Below are positions 8,152 through 15,988 of a stretch of 64,000 nucleotides of DNA, piece after piece (within the stretch, counting starts at the first letter, position 1; every line of letters starts with the position of its first letter). The notes beneath the pieces are model-generated. The model saw only the letters and a list, made by a program, of their open reading frames with translations. It did not search any database and was not told where the DNA came from. Source of the DNA: Streptomyces violaceusniger (GTDB lineage: Bacteria > Actinomycetota > Actinomycetes > Streptomycetales > Streptomycetaceae); NCBI GenBank assembly GCA_005405945.1, contig BJHW01000001.1, positions 7,254,001-7,318,000 of the forward strand, written 5' to 3'. A program made the position numbers and the translations under genes.

Positions 8152-8220
8152 TCGTACGGGGGTTCCGCCGGAGGAGGCGGAGGGCGGCCGTTCCCGAATC
8201 GGTGAGGATTCAGCCCTGAT

Positions 8221-8359
8221 CGGCCCCGTCCGGCCGCGAGAATCGGCCCCGTCCGGCCGCGAGAATCGGCCCCGTCCGGCCGCGAGGATCCAGCCCCGCC
8301 TGACCGCGAGGATTCCGCCCCGTCCGACCGTGGGATTCAGCCCCGCTTGACCGCGCAGA
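8221..8359. repeat. 23-24 bp tandem repeat overlapping the 3' end of the O-methyltransferase gene
   Basis: Three near-identical units CGGCCCCGTCCGGCCGCGAG plus AAT or GAT (8221-8289) are followed by two diverged units and then by the unit at 8337-8359. That last unit is the final codons and stop codon of the methyltransferase read on the minus strand. The array thus extends the gene's 3' end downstream as degenerate copies. Confidence 0.8.
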
Positions 8360-9002
8360 GCAGGCCGTCGCCGACCGGCAGCAGGGACGACTGGAGCACG
8401 GTGGACTCCCGTACGGTCCGCAGCAGCTCGCGCACCCGCAGCACCTCCGTCGGCTGTGCCGCGGAGTCCACGGTCCGCCCGTTGGTGAAGACCCCCTCGA
8501 AGCAGACCAGCCCGCCGGGCCGCAGCAGCCGCAACGATTCGGCGAGGTAGTCCAGGCACTCCAGCCGGTCGCCGTCGCAGAAGACCAGGTCGTAGCCGCC
8601 GTCGGCCAGCCGGGGCAGGACGTCGAGGGCGCGGCCGGGGATGAAGCGCGCCCGGTTCCCGGTGAATCCGGCCGCGCGGAACGCCTGCCGGGCGAACTGC
8701 TGCATCTCCGGTTCGGTGTCCACGGTGGTCAGCACGCCGTCCGGGCGCATTCCGCGCAGCAGATGGATTCCGGAGACGCCCGTGCCGGTGCCGATCTCGG
8801 CGACGACCTTGGCGTCGGCGGTGGCAGCGAGCAGCCGCAGCGCGGCGCCGGTGCCCGCCGACACCGAGCGCAGCCCTGCTTCCCGGGCCCGGTCGCGGGC
8901 CCAGTGAAGGGCTTCGTCCTCGGCGACGAACGCGTCGGCGAACGCCCAGCTCGTCTGCCGGTTGCCGGTAATGACCCTCTCCTGTCCCCGTAGTTGGCGC
9001 AA
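8337..9002 (-). CDS. O-methyltransferase
   Basis: A 221-aa SAM-dependent class I methyltransferase of the family that includes catechol and caffeoyl-CoA O-methyltransferases. Visible are the SAM loop VAEIGTGTGVSGIHLL (about residues 67-82), VDTEPEMQQFARQAFRAAG, the acidic FCDGDR (about 143-148) and LRPGGLVCFEGV. The substrate is unknown. The start is TTG at 9002; the following RGQERVITGNRQTSWAF is the conserved family N-terminus. The same gene lies divergently beside sigE in mycobacteria. Its last codons belong to the downstream tandem repeat. Confidence 0.85.
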   Translation of the reverse strand: MRQLRGQERVITGNRQTSWAFADAFVAEDEALHWARDRAREAGLRSVSAGTGAALRLLAATADAKVVAEIGTGTGVSGIHLLRGMRPDGVLTTVDTEPEMQQFARQAFRAAGFTGNRARFIPGRALDVLPRLADGGYDLVFCDGDRLECLDYLAESLRLLRPGGLVCFEGVFTNGRTVDSAAQPTEVLRVRELLRTVRESTVLQSSLLPVGDGLLCAVKRG

Positions 9003-9026
9003 CGGTGACTGTATCCGCTGCGCACG

Positions 9027-9052
9027 GGAACCCGCAGATGGGACCAGGCGTT
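9027..9052 (+). promoter_or_regulatory. ECF-type promoter of sigE (GGAAC-N18-GTT)
   Basis: GGAAC at 9027-9031 and GTT at 9050-9052 are separated by exactly 18 bp, about 20 bp upstream of the sigE start codon. This is the -35/-10 pattern used by SigE-type ECF factors, so the operon may be autoregulated (inference). Confidence 0.6.
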
Positions 9053-9072
9053 GTAGAAGCCGGGGGGACCGT

Positions 9073-9948
9073 ATGGATCACGACCAAATGCAGGTCAAAA
9101 ATGCTTATCCGGAGCTAACGGGCGAGGTGGATATGGTAGGGGCTCTACTGGACACCACCAGAGCCGACAGGGGAGGTGCGGCTGCGGCCGGTGACCGGAG
9201 AGTGCTGAAGCGCTTTCGCAGGTCAGCGGGCGAGCCGAAATCCGTGACCAACACCGCTGACCGTTCTCACCCCCGTAGCCCGCAGGGCACGGGAGGTGCG
9301 CCCGTCGCCGAGTCCGCCACCACCGCGACCTTCGCCACGGATGCGGACGCGGCGTGGACGCCTCCCACCTGGGAGGAGATCGTCAGCACTCACAGCGCAC
9401 GGGTCTACCGCCTCGCCTATCGGCTCACCGGTAACCAGCACGACGCCGAGGATCTCACCCAGGAAGTGTTCGTCCGCGTCTTCCGCTCGCTGTCGACGTA
9501 CACCCCGGGCACCTTCGAGGGCTGGCTGCACCGCATCACCACCAATCTCTTCCTCGACATGGTCCGCCGTCGGCAGCGCATCCGCTTCGACGCGCTCGGC
9601 GAGGACGCGGCGGAGCGGCTCCCCAGCCGTGAGCCCTCTCCCCAGCAGCACTTCAACGACACCCACTTCGACGCGGATGTGCAGCAGGCGCTGGACACCC
9701 TCGCCCCGGAGTTCCGCGCCGCCGTGGTGCTCTGTGACATCGAGGGGCTGTCGTACGAGGAGATCGCGGCCACCCTGGGCGTCAAGCTGGGCACCGTGCG
9801 CAGCCGCATCCACCGCGGCCGCTCGCATCTGCGCAAGGCGCTGCAGCACCGCGCCCCCGCGGCACGGACCGGACAGCAGCATGAGGTCGCCGCGGTGGCG
9901 CCGCGTGTCACGGCCCCCCGGCTGAGTGGGGAGGTCGGAATCGCGTGA
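9073..9948 (+). CDS. sigE: RNA polymerase ECF sigma factor, SigE-like
   Basis: A 291-aa group 4 sigma factor. Region 2 (about residues 102-165) carries THSARVYRLAYRLTGNQHDA, EDLTQEVFVRVFRSL and LHRITTNLFLDMVRRRQR. Region 4 (about 205-256) carries LDTLAPEFRAAVVLCDIEGL and the helix-turn-helix YEEIAATLGVKLGTVRSRIH. A long disordered N-terminus of about 100 residues precedes region 2. ATG 9073 is preceded by GGGGGGA; other starts inside that tail cannot be excluded. The stop overlaps the anti-sigma GTG (GTGA). With the downstream zinc anti-sigma, HtrA and TatB it matches the mycobacterial sigE-rseA-htrA-tatB order, so an envelope-stress role is likely. The name denotes mycobacterial SigE, not the cell-wall SigE of S. 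coelicolor. Confidence 0.9.
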   Translation: MDHDQMQVKNAYPELTGEVDMVGALLDTTRADRGGAAAAGDRRVLKRFRRSAGEPKSVTNTADRSHPRSPQGTGGAPVAESATTATFATDADAAWTPPTWEEIVSTHSARVYRLAYRLTGNQHDAEDLTQEVFVRVFRSLSTYTPGTFEGWLHRITTNLFLDMVRRRQRIRFDALGEDAAERLPSREPSPQQHFNDTHFDADVQQALDTLAPEFRAAVVLCDIEGLSYEEIAATLGVKLGTVRSRIHRGRSHLRKALQHRAPAARTGQQHEVAAVAPRVTAPRLSGEVGIA

Positions 9949-10866
9949 CCCGATCAGGCGGTCCGTCCCCCGCCGAGCAGCATCTCGGCGACCGCCTTGC
10001 GGCTCTGGTCGACGGTGAGCTGGGGCATGACGCGCGGGAGCGCGTCCTCGCCCACCTCGCCACCTGCTGCAAGTGCAAGGCGGAAGCCGATGCTCAGCGT
10101 CGGCTGAAAAACGTGTTCGCCCAGACGGCGCCCCCGGCACCGTCGGAGGGCTTTCTGGCCCGTCTCCAGGGCCTGCCGGCCACGGGCGGCGAGGACGGTG
10201 TGGGTGGCTCCCCCTTCGGGGGCCCGGGCGTCTTCGGCCCGCGCGATCTGCGCGGCGGCTCGCAGGATGTGCGCGAGCTGAGCGATGTGCGGGAGGCGGA
10301 GGAGAGACGGGAGCGGGCGTTCGCCTTCGTGCCCGCGGTGCCCCCGGGCACCGCGATCGCACCGGCGGCGTCGGCCCGTGCCTCGCGGCAGCGCGGCTTC
10401 CGGATCCATGAGGTCGAGCGCTCCGCCCCGCGCCGCAGGTTCGCCTTCGCGGCGGCCGGAGCGGTCTCCCTGGCGGCCTTCGCGCTCGGCGCGGCCCTGC
10501 CGCTGGACGCGGCGGTCGACCCCCGGGGAATTCGGCCGACGGCGCCGACACCGCGGTCTCCCCGGTGGGCGCCGACACCGCCGTGAACGCGGGCGTGCGG
10601 GAGCGCACCCGCCAGGAGGTGGGCCTGCTGGCCACCACGGATACCAGCACGGGCGCCCCGTCCCCGACGGCCACCCCGTACCCACCGTCCCTGCGCCAGC
10701 CCGTGGCGGCGCTGAATCCGCTGATACAGCCGATTCTGTCGGTCACCGAGCTGCTGCGGACGTCGAACTCCACACCCCCGGCCCCCGGCCGACCCAGCTG
10801 GAGGTCCCGTCCGGACCCGCGTCGGGCGGCTCGCCGTACCTCGGGGTCAGCGCGCCCCCGAAGTAG
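9945..10866 (+). CDS. rseA: Zinc-binding anti-sigma factor (RseA-like), two frameshifts
   Basis: It begins with GTG overlapping the sigE stop. The first 50 residues hold the zinc anti-sigma motif H-x3-C-x2-C in HLATCCKCKAEA, which binds the cognate ECF factor. A single membrane-like segment FAAAGAVSLAAFALGAAL appears near residue 175, then an extracytoplasmic Ser/Thr/Pro-rich tail. Two single-base losses break the frame, in GGGG at 10525-10528 and CCCCC at 10782-10786. Restoring both gives 307 aa ending ...YLGVSAPPK at the TAG of 10864-10866. In the given sequence the protein stops early at 10586, which still leaves the sigma-binding domain and the membrane segment. Confidence 0.8.
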
Positions 10867-10982
10867 CGCGGAAGCGGTACGACGGCGACCACGGCGCCCC
10901 GTTTCCGGCCGTCCGTGTCTTTGCCGATCATGACAAGGTCTTTTCGTCCGCCCTGCGCGAGCGCCGACGGACCTGATTGAAT

Positions 10983-11010
10983 CGCCTCCGGGCAGCGCGC
11001 CCCGGAGGCG
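10983..11010. terminator. Hairpin between the anti-sigma and htrA genes
   Basis: CGCCTCCGGG (10983-10992) and CCCGGAGGCG (11001-11010) form a perfect 10-bp stem with an 8-nt loop. It could attenuate read-through into htrA or mark the end of the sigE-rseA message, in which case htrA would need its own promoter in the 200-bp spacer. Confidence 0.55.
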
Positions 11011-11069
11011 GCGATGTATGCCCCCGGACGGGTGCGGTCCCTGCCTGTCTGCGGGAACTTGGGGAGATC

Positions 11070-12796
11070 ATGGACGAGCCGATGGCCAAGGCCCCTGGGC
11101 CCAAGCCGAAGCCGAAGTGGTGGAGCCGTCCGGCCGCCGCGCGACCCGGCGACCGGCCGAGCGACGCGGCGGAGGGCGCCGAGGAGCGTACGGAGGCGGC
11201 CGCGGCGCAGGTGGCGCCGGAGCCGGTGGACGCCCCTGTGGAGGGCCCGGCGCCCGAGGAGCGGGCGCCCCGGCCGTTGCATGAGCCCGACCCGTACAGC
11301 ACCCCGCCCTACGGCGACCCAGGGCCCTGGGCCCCGGCCCCGCCCGTTCAGCACCCGGTGGCGACCCCCGCGCAGGGCACGCACGTCCCGCCCGGAATGG
11401 CCCAGGCGCCGCCCCAGGCGCCCGGGATGACCCCGCCCCACGGCACCACCGTGCCGCCCGCCGCGGGGCCCGTACCGGGCCAGGGCGCGCCCCCGCCCCT
11501 GCCGCGGCACCCCGGGATGACCCCGCCGCACGGCACACAGCTGCCTCCGGGCCCCGGAGAGCCCCACCAGCCCCACCAGAGCCACCAGGGCGCCCCCATG
11601 GCGCAGCCCGCCCAGAGCGCCCAGTGGGGCGCCTACGACCCCTGGGCGGTGGTCCCGCCGCCCGCCGAGCGCGAGCGGAAGACCGTCTCGCGCCGCGGCG
11701 CCTGGATCGCCGTGCTGCTGATCGCCCTGGTCGCGGGGTGCCTCGGCGGCGGTATCGGCGCCTACGCGGAGCGGGACCGCGCCTCCGGGGGCGTCGATGT
11801 GAAGCTGCCGCAGGCCCCGGTCGAGAAGGAGGCCAGGTCGCCGGGCAGCGTCGCCGGGATCGCCGCCAGCTCGCTGCCCGGCGTGGTGACCATCCATGTG
11901 CGCGGCAGCGCGGAGGAGGGCACCGGCACCGGATTCGTCCTCGACAAGCAGGGCCACATCCTCACCAACAACCACGTCGTCCAGCCGGCCGGCACGGACG
12001 GCGACATATCGGTGACCTTCAACAGCGGCCAGGACGCCAAGGCCGAGGTGATCGGCCGGGACGCCGGGTACGACCTCGCGGTGATCAAGGTCGACCGCGT
12101 CTCCGGGCTCACCCCGCTGCCGCTGGGCAACTCCGACTCCGTGCGCGTCGGCGACCCCGTCGTGGCCATCGGGGCCCCTTCGACCTGGCGGGCACGGTCA
12201 CCTCCGGGATCATCAGCGCCAAGGAGCGCCCCATCACCGCGGGCGGCGAGAAGGAGGACGGCAGCGACGTCAGCTATGTCGACGCGCTGCAGACCGACGC
12301 CCCGATCAACCCGGGCAACTCCGGCGGCCCCCTGGTCGACCGCAAGGCGCGGGTCATCGGGATCAACAGCGCGATCCGGGCCGCCGACGACGGCTCGGGC
12401 CTCGGCGGCGGCCAGGGCGGCAGCATCGGCCTGGGCTTCGCCATCCCGATCAACCAGGGCAAGCGGGTCGCCGAGGAGCTGATCAACACCGGGAAGGCCA
12501 CCCATCCGGTCATCGGCGTCACCCTCGACATGGGCTACACGGGCGACGGCGCCCGGGTGAACACCAAGGGCGCCGGCGGCGGCCCGCCGGTCACCGCGGG
12601 CGGCCCCGGCGACAAGGCGGGGATCGAGGCCGGTGACGTGATCACGGAGGTGGACGGCGTCCAGGTGCACAGCGGCCAGGAGCTGATCGTGAAGATCCGC
12701 AGCCACCGCCCCGGGGACCGGCTCGAGCTCACCGTCGAGCGTGACGGCAAGGAGCGCGCCGCGGAGCTGACCCTGGGCTCGGCGAGCAGCGGCTGA
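11070..12796 (+). CDS. htrA: HtrA/DegP-like membrane serine protease with PDZ domain, frameshifted
   Basis: Intact length 575 aa. Layout: Pro-rich cytoplasmic N-terminus (1-205), one membrane segment WIAVLLIALVAGCLGGGIG (about 211-230), an S1C protease domain and a C-terminal PDZ domain (about 480-575, with GDKAGIEAGDVITEVDG). Catalytic residues are His near 302 in NNHVVQ, Asp near 334 in GYDLAVIKV and Ser near 418 in GNSGGP. It would degrade damaged exported proteins outside the membrane. The CCCC run at 12175-12178 lacks one C: the protein is broken at VVAIGAP before the Ser, and restoring one base rejoins FDLAGTVTSG. ATG 11070 follows GGGGAG. An operon partner of sigE and tatB. Confidence 0.88.
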
Positions 12797-12895
12797 CGCC
12801 CGTTGTTGGCCCGGCCGTCTCCCGCGCCGCCCCCACCGCCAGGTACGGTATTGAGTGGCCCAGGCCGGGGCCCAGACGTCTTGAGGAGCTGCAAG

Positions 12896-13366
12896 GTGTT
12901 GGACATAGGACCTCTCGAGCTTGTCGCGCTCGTTGTCCTTGCGGTGCTCGTCTTCGGCCCGGACAAGCTCCCGAAGGTGATTCGGGACGTGACGCAGTTC
13001 ATCCGGAAGATCCGGGAGTTCTCCGACAGCGCCAAGGAGGACATCCGCTCCGAGCTGGGGCCGGAGTTCAAGGACTTCGAGTTCGAGGACCTCAACCCGA
13101 AGACCTTCGTGCGCAAGCACGTGCTGGACTCCGATGAGCTGGGCCTGAAGGAGATCAGGAACGGCTTCGACCTCCGCAAGGAGATGGCGGAGGTCGCCGA
13201 CGCGGTGCACGGCCGGGAGAGTGATCCGCAGCAGGGCTCTTCAGGGGCTTCCGGCGCCACCCCGCCGTCCCTGTCCAAGGACGGCTCCAACACGCCTGAC
13301 CTGCTGCGCAAGCGCGAGGAGTCGGGGCGCGACGAGCGTCCGCCTTTCGACTCCGACGCCACTTGA
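12896..13366 (+). CDS. tatB: Sec-independent protein translocase subunit TatB
   Basis: A 156-aa TatB. It has the short N-terminal membrane helix LELVALVVLAVLVFGPDKLP, including the FGPDKLP hinge, then the amphipathic helix KVIRDVTQFIRKIREFSDSA and a charged cytoplasmic tail. TatB receives twin-arginine substrates and hands them to TatC. GTG 12896 is preceded by GAGGAG at 8 nt. It is located downstream of htrA as in mycobacteria, linking Tat export to the sigE stress operon. No tatA or tatC is in the window. Confidence 0.92.
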   Translation: MLDIGPLELVALVVLAVLVFGPDKLPKVIRDVTQFIRKIREFSDSAKEDIRSELGPEFKDFEFEDLNPKTFVRKHVLDSDELGLKEIRNGFDLRKEMAEVADAVHGRESDPQQGSSGASGATPPSLSKDGSNTPDLLRKREESGRDERPPFDSDAT

Positions 13367-13484
13367 TCCCCCGTATGCCCGGCCTGGTTGACCCGTATGG
13401 CTATCCTCCCTTTGTCCGGGGTGAGGGTCGCCCGAGGGGGGCGGGCCGCCCACGACGCAGGGCAAACGAGGAGGCCGCGCGCAC

Positions 13485-14144
13485 ATGGAGACCACGGGTC
13501 GGCTAGGGGAACGAGGGGTGGCAGCGGCCGCGCAGGGGATGCCGGCGGACGCCCGGCGGAGCGTCGACGGCTATCTGATGGCCGCCTTCCCCTGGTACGG
13601 GCTTGACGAGGCGTTCACCGGCCCCCGCTGGCTGATGCAGGTGGGCGCGGCCGCGGACGGCATCGTGGAGTACGGCTCGACCGGTCATGGCGAGGAGCCG
13701 TCCCTGAAGGTCGAGACCGATATGGACCAGCAGCGCTTCACGGTGGTCGTCACCGTCGCCAGCCGCCCGGGGCGGGACAGCTCCGACGGCACCGGCAAGC
13801 TGGAGGCCACCTCGGTCTCCTCGGCCGCCTGGCTGGCCGGCTCCGGTCTGTTGTCGTGCACCTGGCCGACCCGCATGGAGCGGGCGCTGCGCCAGGACTG
13901 GCTGGACCAGCAGACCGCGATCGCCTGGGAGCTGGCGGACGACCTGGAGGGCGAGAGCTGGTCGCAGCTGTCGCTCCCGGTGGACGGGGTGCCGACCGAC
14001 TTCCACTACCGCGAGTCGGAGTACGGCTGGGTGCTGGCCGGTACGGCGAACGAGGACGTGCACATCGGCGCGTACGGGCGCGGGATGAGCGCCTACGGCC
14101 TGGGCTTCGCCGTCGTGAAGGACATCGCCCGTTACGACGGGTAG
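13485..14144 (+). CDS. Conserved actinobacterial protein of unknown function
   Basis: A 219-aa soluble protein with no signal peptide or membrane segment. Conserved-looking stretches include VDGYLMAAFPWYGLDEAFTG, SCTWPTRMERALRQDW and FHYRESEYGWVLAGTANED. The last resembles mixed alpha/beta proteins of Streptomyces lying next to tatB and mrp. Nothing points to a catalytic site. ATG 13485 is preceded by GAGGAGG. The stop codon lies inside a two-copy 21-22 bp repeat (14137-14179). Confidence 0.7.
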   Translation: METTGRLGERGVAAAAQGMPADARRSVDGYLMAAFPWYGLDEAFTGPRWLMQVGAAADGIVEYGSTGHGEEPSLKVETDMDQQRFTVVVTVASRPGRDSSDGTGKLEATSVSSAAWLAGSGLLSCTWPTRMERALRQDWLDQQTAIAWELADDLEGESWSQLSLPVDGVPTDFHYRESEYGWVLAGTANEDVHIGAYGRGMSAYGLGFAVVKDIARYDG

Positions 14145-14179
14145 GGGCGTACCCGGCTACGGGTAGGGCGTACCCGGCT
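14137..14179. repeat. Two-copy 21-22 bp repeat that includes a stop codon
   Basis: ACGGGTAGGGGCGTACCCGG (14137 on) is repeated, one G shorter, from 14159. The first copy contains the TAG stop of the preceding gene at 14142-14144; the second repeats that TAG downstream. Confidence 0.7.
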
Positions 14180-14214
14180 GAGGGGCGGTTTCCCCGGGAA
14201 ACCGCCCCTCAGCC
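14176..14214. terminator. Strong bidirectional hairpin between convergent genes
   Basis: GGCTGAGGGGCGGTTTCCC (14176-14194) and its exact complement (14196-14214) form a 19-bp stem around one base. It sits between the hypothetical gene and mrp, which converge. Confidence 0.85.
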
Positions 14215-14261
14215 GTGGGGCGCGGGCGCGTCGGCCATGGGCCGTGGCCGAGCGCGCTCGC

Positions 14262-15416
14262 TCAGAACTTGTTGCGCGGGGTGACGCCCAGCGACATGCC
14301 CGCGAGGCCCCGCTGCCGTCCGCCGATCTTGCCCGCGATCGCCTTGAGCGCGCTGCCCGCCGGGGAGTCGGGGTCGGTCAGCACGACCGGCTTGCCCTCG
14401 TCGCCGCCCTCGCGCAGCCGTACGTCGATGGGGATGGCGCCGAGGACCGGCACCGTCGTACCGGTGGTCCGGCTGAGCCCGTCGGCGACGACCTGGCCAC
14501 CGCCGGTGCCGAAGACGTCGACCATCTCGTCGCAGTGCGGGCAGGGCAGCCCGGACATGTTCTCCACCACGCCGACGATCTTCTGATGGGTCTGGACGGC
14601 GATGGCGCCCGCCCGCTCGGCGACCTCGGCGGCGGCCTGCTGCGGCGTGGTCACCACCAGGATCTCGGCGTTGGGCACCAGCTGGGCGACGGAGATCGCG
14701 ATGTCGCCGGTGCCCGGGGGCAGGTCGAGCAGCAGCACATCGAGGTCGCCCCAGTAGACATCGGCCAGGAACTGCTGGAGCGCGCGGTGCAGCATCGGCC
14801 CGCGCCAGACCACCGGGGCGTTCCCGGGCGTGAACATCCCGATCGAGATCACCTTCACGCCGTTCGCCGACGGCGGCATGATCATGTTCTCGACCTGCGT
14901 GGGCCGTCCGTCGGCGCCCAGCATGCGCGGCACCGAGTGGCCGTAGATGTCGGCGTCCACCACGCCGACCTTGAGCCCGTCCGCGGCCATCGCGGCGGCC
15001 AGGTTGACCGTCACCGAGGACTTGCCGACCCCGCCCTTGCCGGAGGCCACCGCGTACACCCGGGTCAGCGAGCCGGGCTTGGCGAAGGGCACCTCGCGCT
15101 CGGCCTGGCCGCCGCGCAGCGAGGCGGCCAGCTCACGCCGCTGCTCGTCGCTCATCACCTCGAGGTCGACCGTGACTCCGGTCACACCCTCGACCCCGGC
15201 GACCGCCGTCCGCACGTTGCCGGTGATCGTGTCCCGCATCGGACAGCCGGAGACCGTGAGGTAGACCACCACGGCGACCGAGCCATCCGCCGCGATCTCG
15301 ACGGATTTGACCATGCCGAGTTCGGTGATCGGCTTGTGGATCTCCGGGTCGTTGACCGTCGCGAGCGCGGCGCGCACCGCGTCTTCGCTCGGCGCTGGGA
15401 GGGTGTCGGTAGCCAT
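14262..15416 (-). CDS. mrp: Mrp/ApbC-type P-loop ATPase, iron-sulfur carrier
   Basis: A 384-aa protein with two domains. An N-terminal MIP18/DUF59 domain (about 1-95, including VYLTVSGCPMRDTI) precedes a MinD-like ATPase domain. The P-loop is ASGKGGVGKSSVTVNL near residue 126; VVDADIYGHSVPRML, LLDLPPGTGD and the NMSGLPCPHC cysteine pair follow. In this family the CxxC bridges an Fe-S cluster between subunits for delivery to apoproteins. ATG 15416. Downstream of the DUF1003 gene on the same strand, probably co-transcribed with it and the CBS-domain gene. Confidence 0.9.
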   Translation of the reverse strand: MATDTLPAPSEDAVRAALATVNDPEIHKPITELGMVKSVEIAADGSVAVVVYLTVSGCPMRDTITGNVRTAVAGVEGVTGVTVDLEVMSDEQRRELAASLRGGQAEREVPFAKPGSLTRVYAVASGKGGVGKSSVTVNLAAAMAADGLKVGVVDADIYGHSVPRMLGADGRPTQVENMIMPPSANGVKVISIGMFTPGNAPVVWRGPMLHRALQQFLADVYWGDLDVLLLDLPPGTGDIAISVAQLVPNAEILVVTTPQQAAAEVAERAGAIAVQTHQKIVGVVENMSGLPCPHCDEMVDVFGTGGGQVVADGLSRTTGTTVPVLGAIPIDVRLREGGDEGKPVVLTDPDSPAGSALKAIAGKIGGRQRGLAGMSLGVTPRNKF

Positions 15417-15457
15417 ACGGAGATGGTACGGCGCCGTGGGTGGGGCGCGGACGGCCG

Positions 15458-15988
15458 TCAGCGGTCGTGTTCCTCACTCGGCAGGGGTTCGCCGTGGCCG
15501 CCCGGCCGCGGGGCGCTCCGGCCGCCGTCCGGGCCCTGGCGCAGGTCCGCCAGCTGGTCGCGGAGCCAGTCGCGGGTGGCGACCTCGCCCAGCCCGGTGC
15601 GCAGCGCCGCGATCTCCCGGGTGAGGAACTCGGTGTCGGCGATGGACCGTTCGTTCTGCTTGCGGTCCTGTTCGAGGTTGACCCGGTCCCGGTCGGCCTG
15701 CCGGTACTGGGCCAGCAGGATCAGCGGGGCGGAGTACGACGCCTGGAGCGAGAGCATCAGCGTCAGGAAGATGAACGGGAACGGGTCGAACCGCAGCCGG
15801 GGCGGCGCCAGGATGTTCCAGAGCAGCCATAAGGCCACGAAGACCGTCATCCAGGCGATGAACCGCCCGGTGCCCAGGAAGCGCGCGATCCGCTCCGACG
15901 CCTTGCCGAACGCCTCGGGGTCCCAGCGCGGCAGCGGGCTGCGGCGCCGCGCCTTGGGCCGGTCCAGACGGCCGCCGTCACCGTCCAT
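15458..15988 (-). CDS. DUF1003 membrane protein
   Basis: A 176-aa protein. Two membrane helices lie in the middle: FIAWMTVFVALWLLWNIL and PFIFLTLMLSLQASYSAPLI, the standard DUF1003 hairpin. A charged coiled-coil-like tail follows (RQADRDRVNLEQDRKQNERS). No function is known for the family. Its start overlaps the end of the upstream CBS-domain gene by 11 nt, so the two are translated from one message. The same pairing with an MgtE_N/CBS protein and mrp occurs in mycobacteria. Confidence 0.85.
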   Translation of the reverse strand: MDGDGGRLDRPKARRRSPLPRWDPEAFGKASERIARFLGTGRFIAWMTVFVALWLLWNILAPPRLRFDPFPFIFLTLMLSLQASYSAPLILLAQYRQADRDRVNLEQDRKQNERSIADTEFLTREIAALRTGLGEVATRDWLRDQLADLRQGPDGGRSAPRPGGHGEPLPSEEHDR

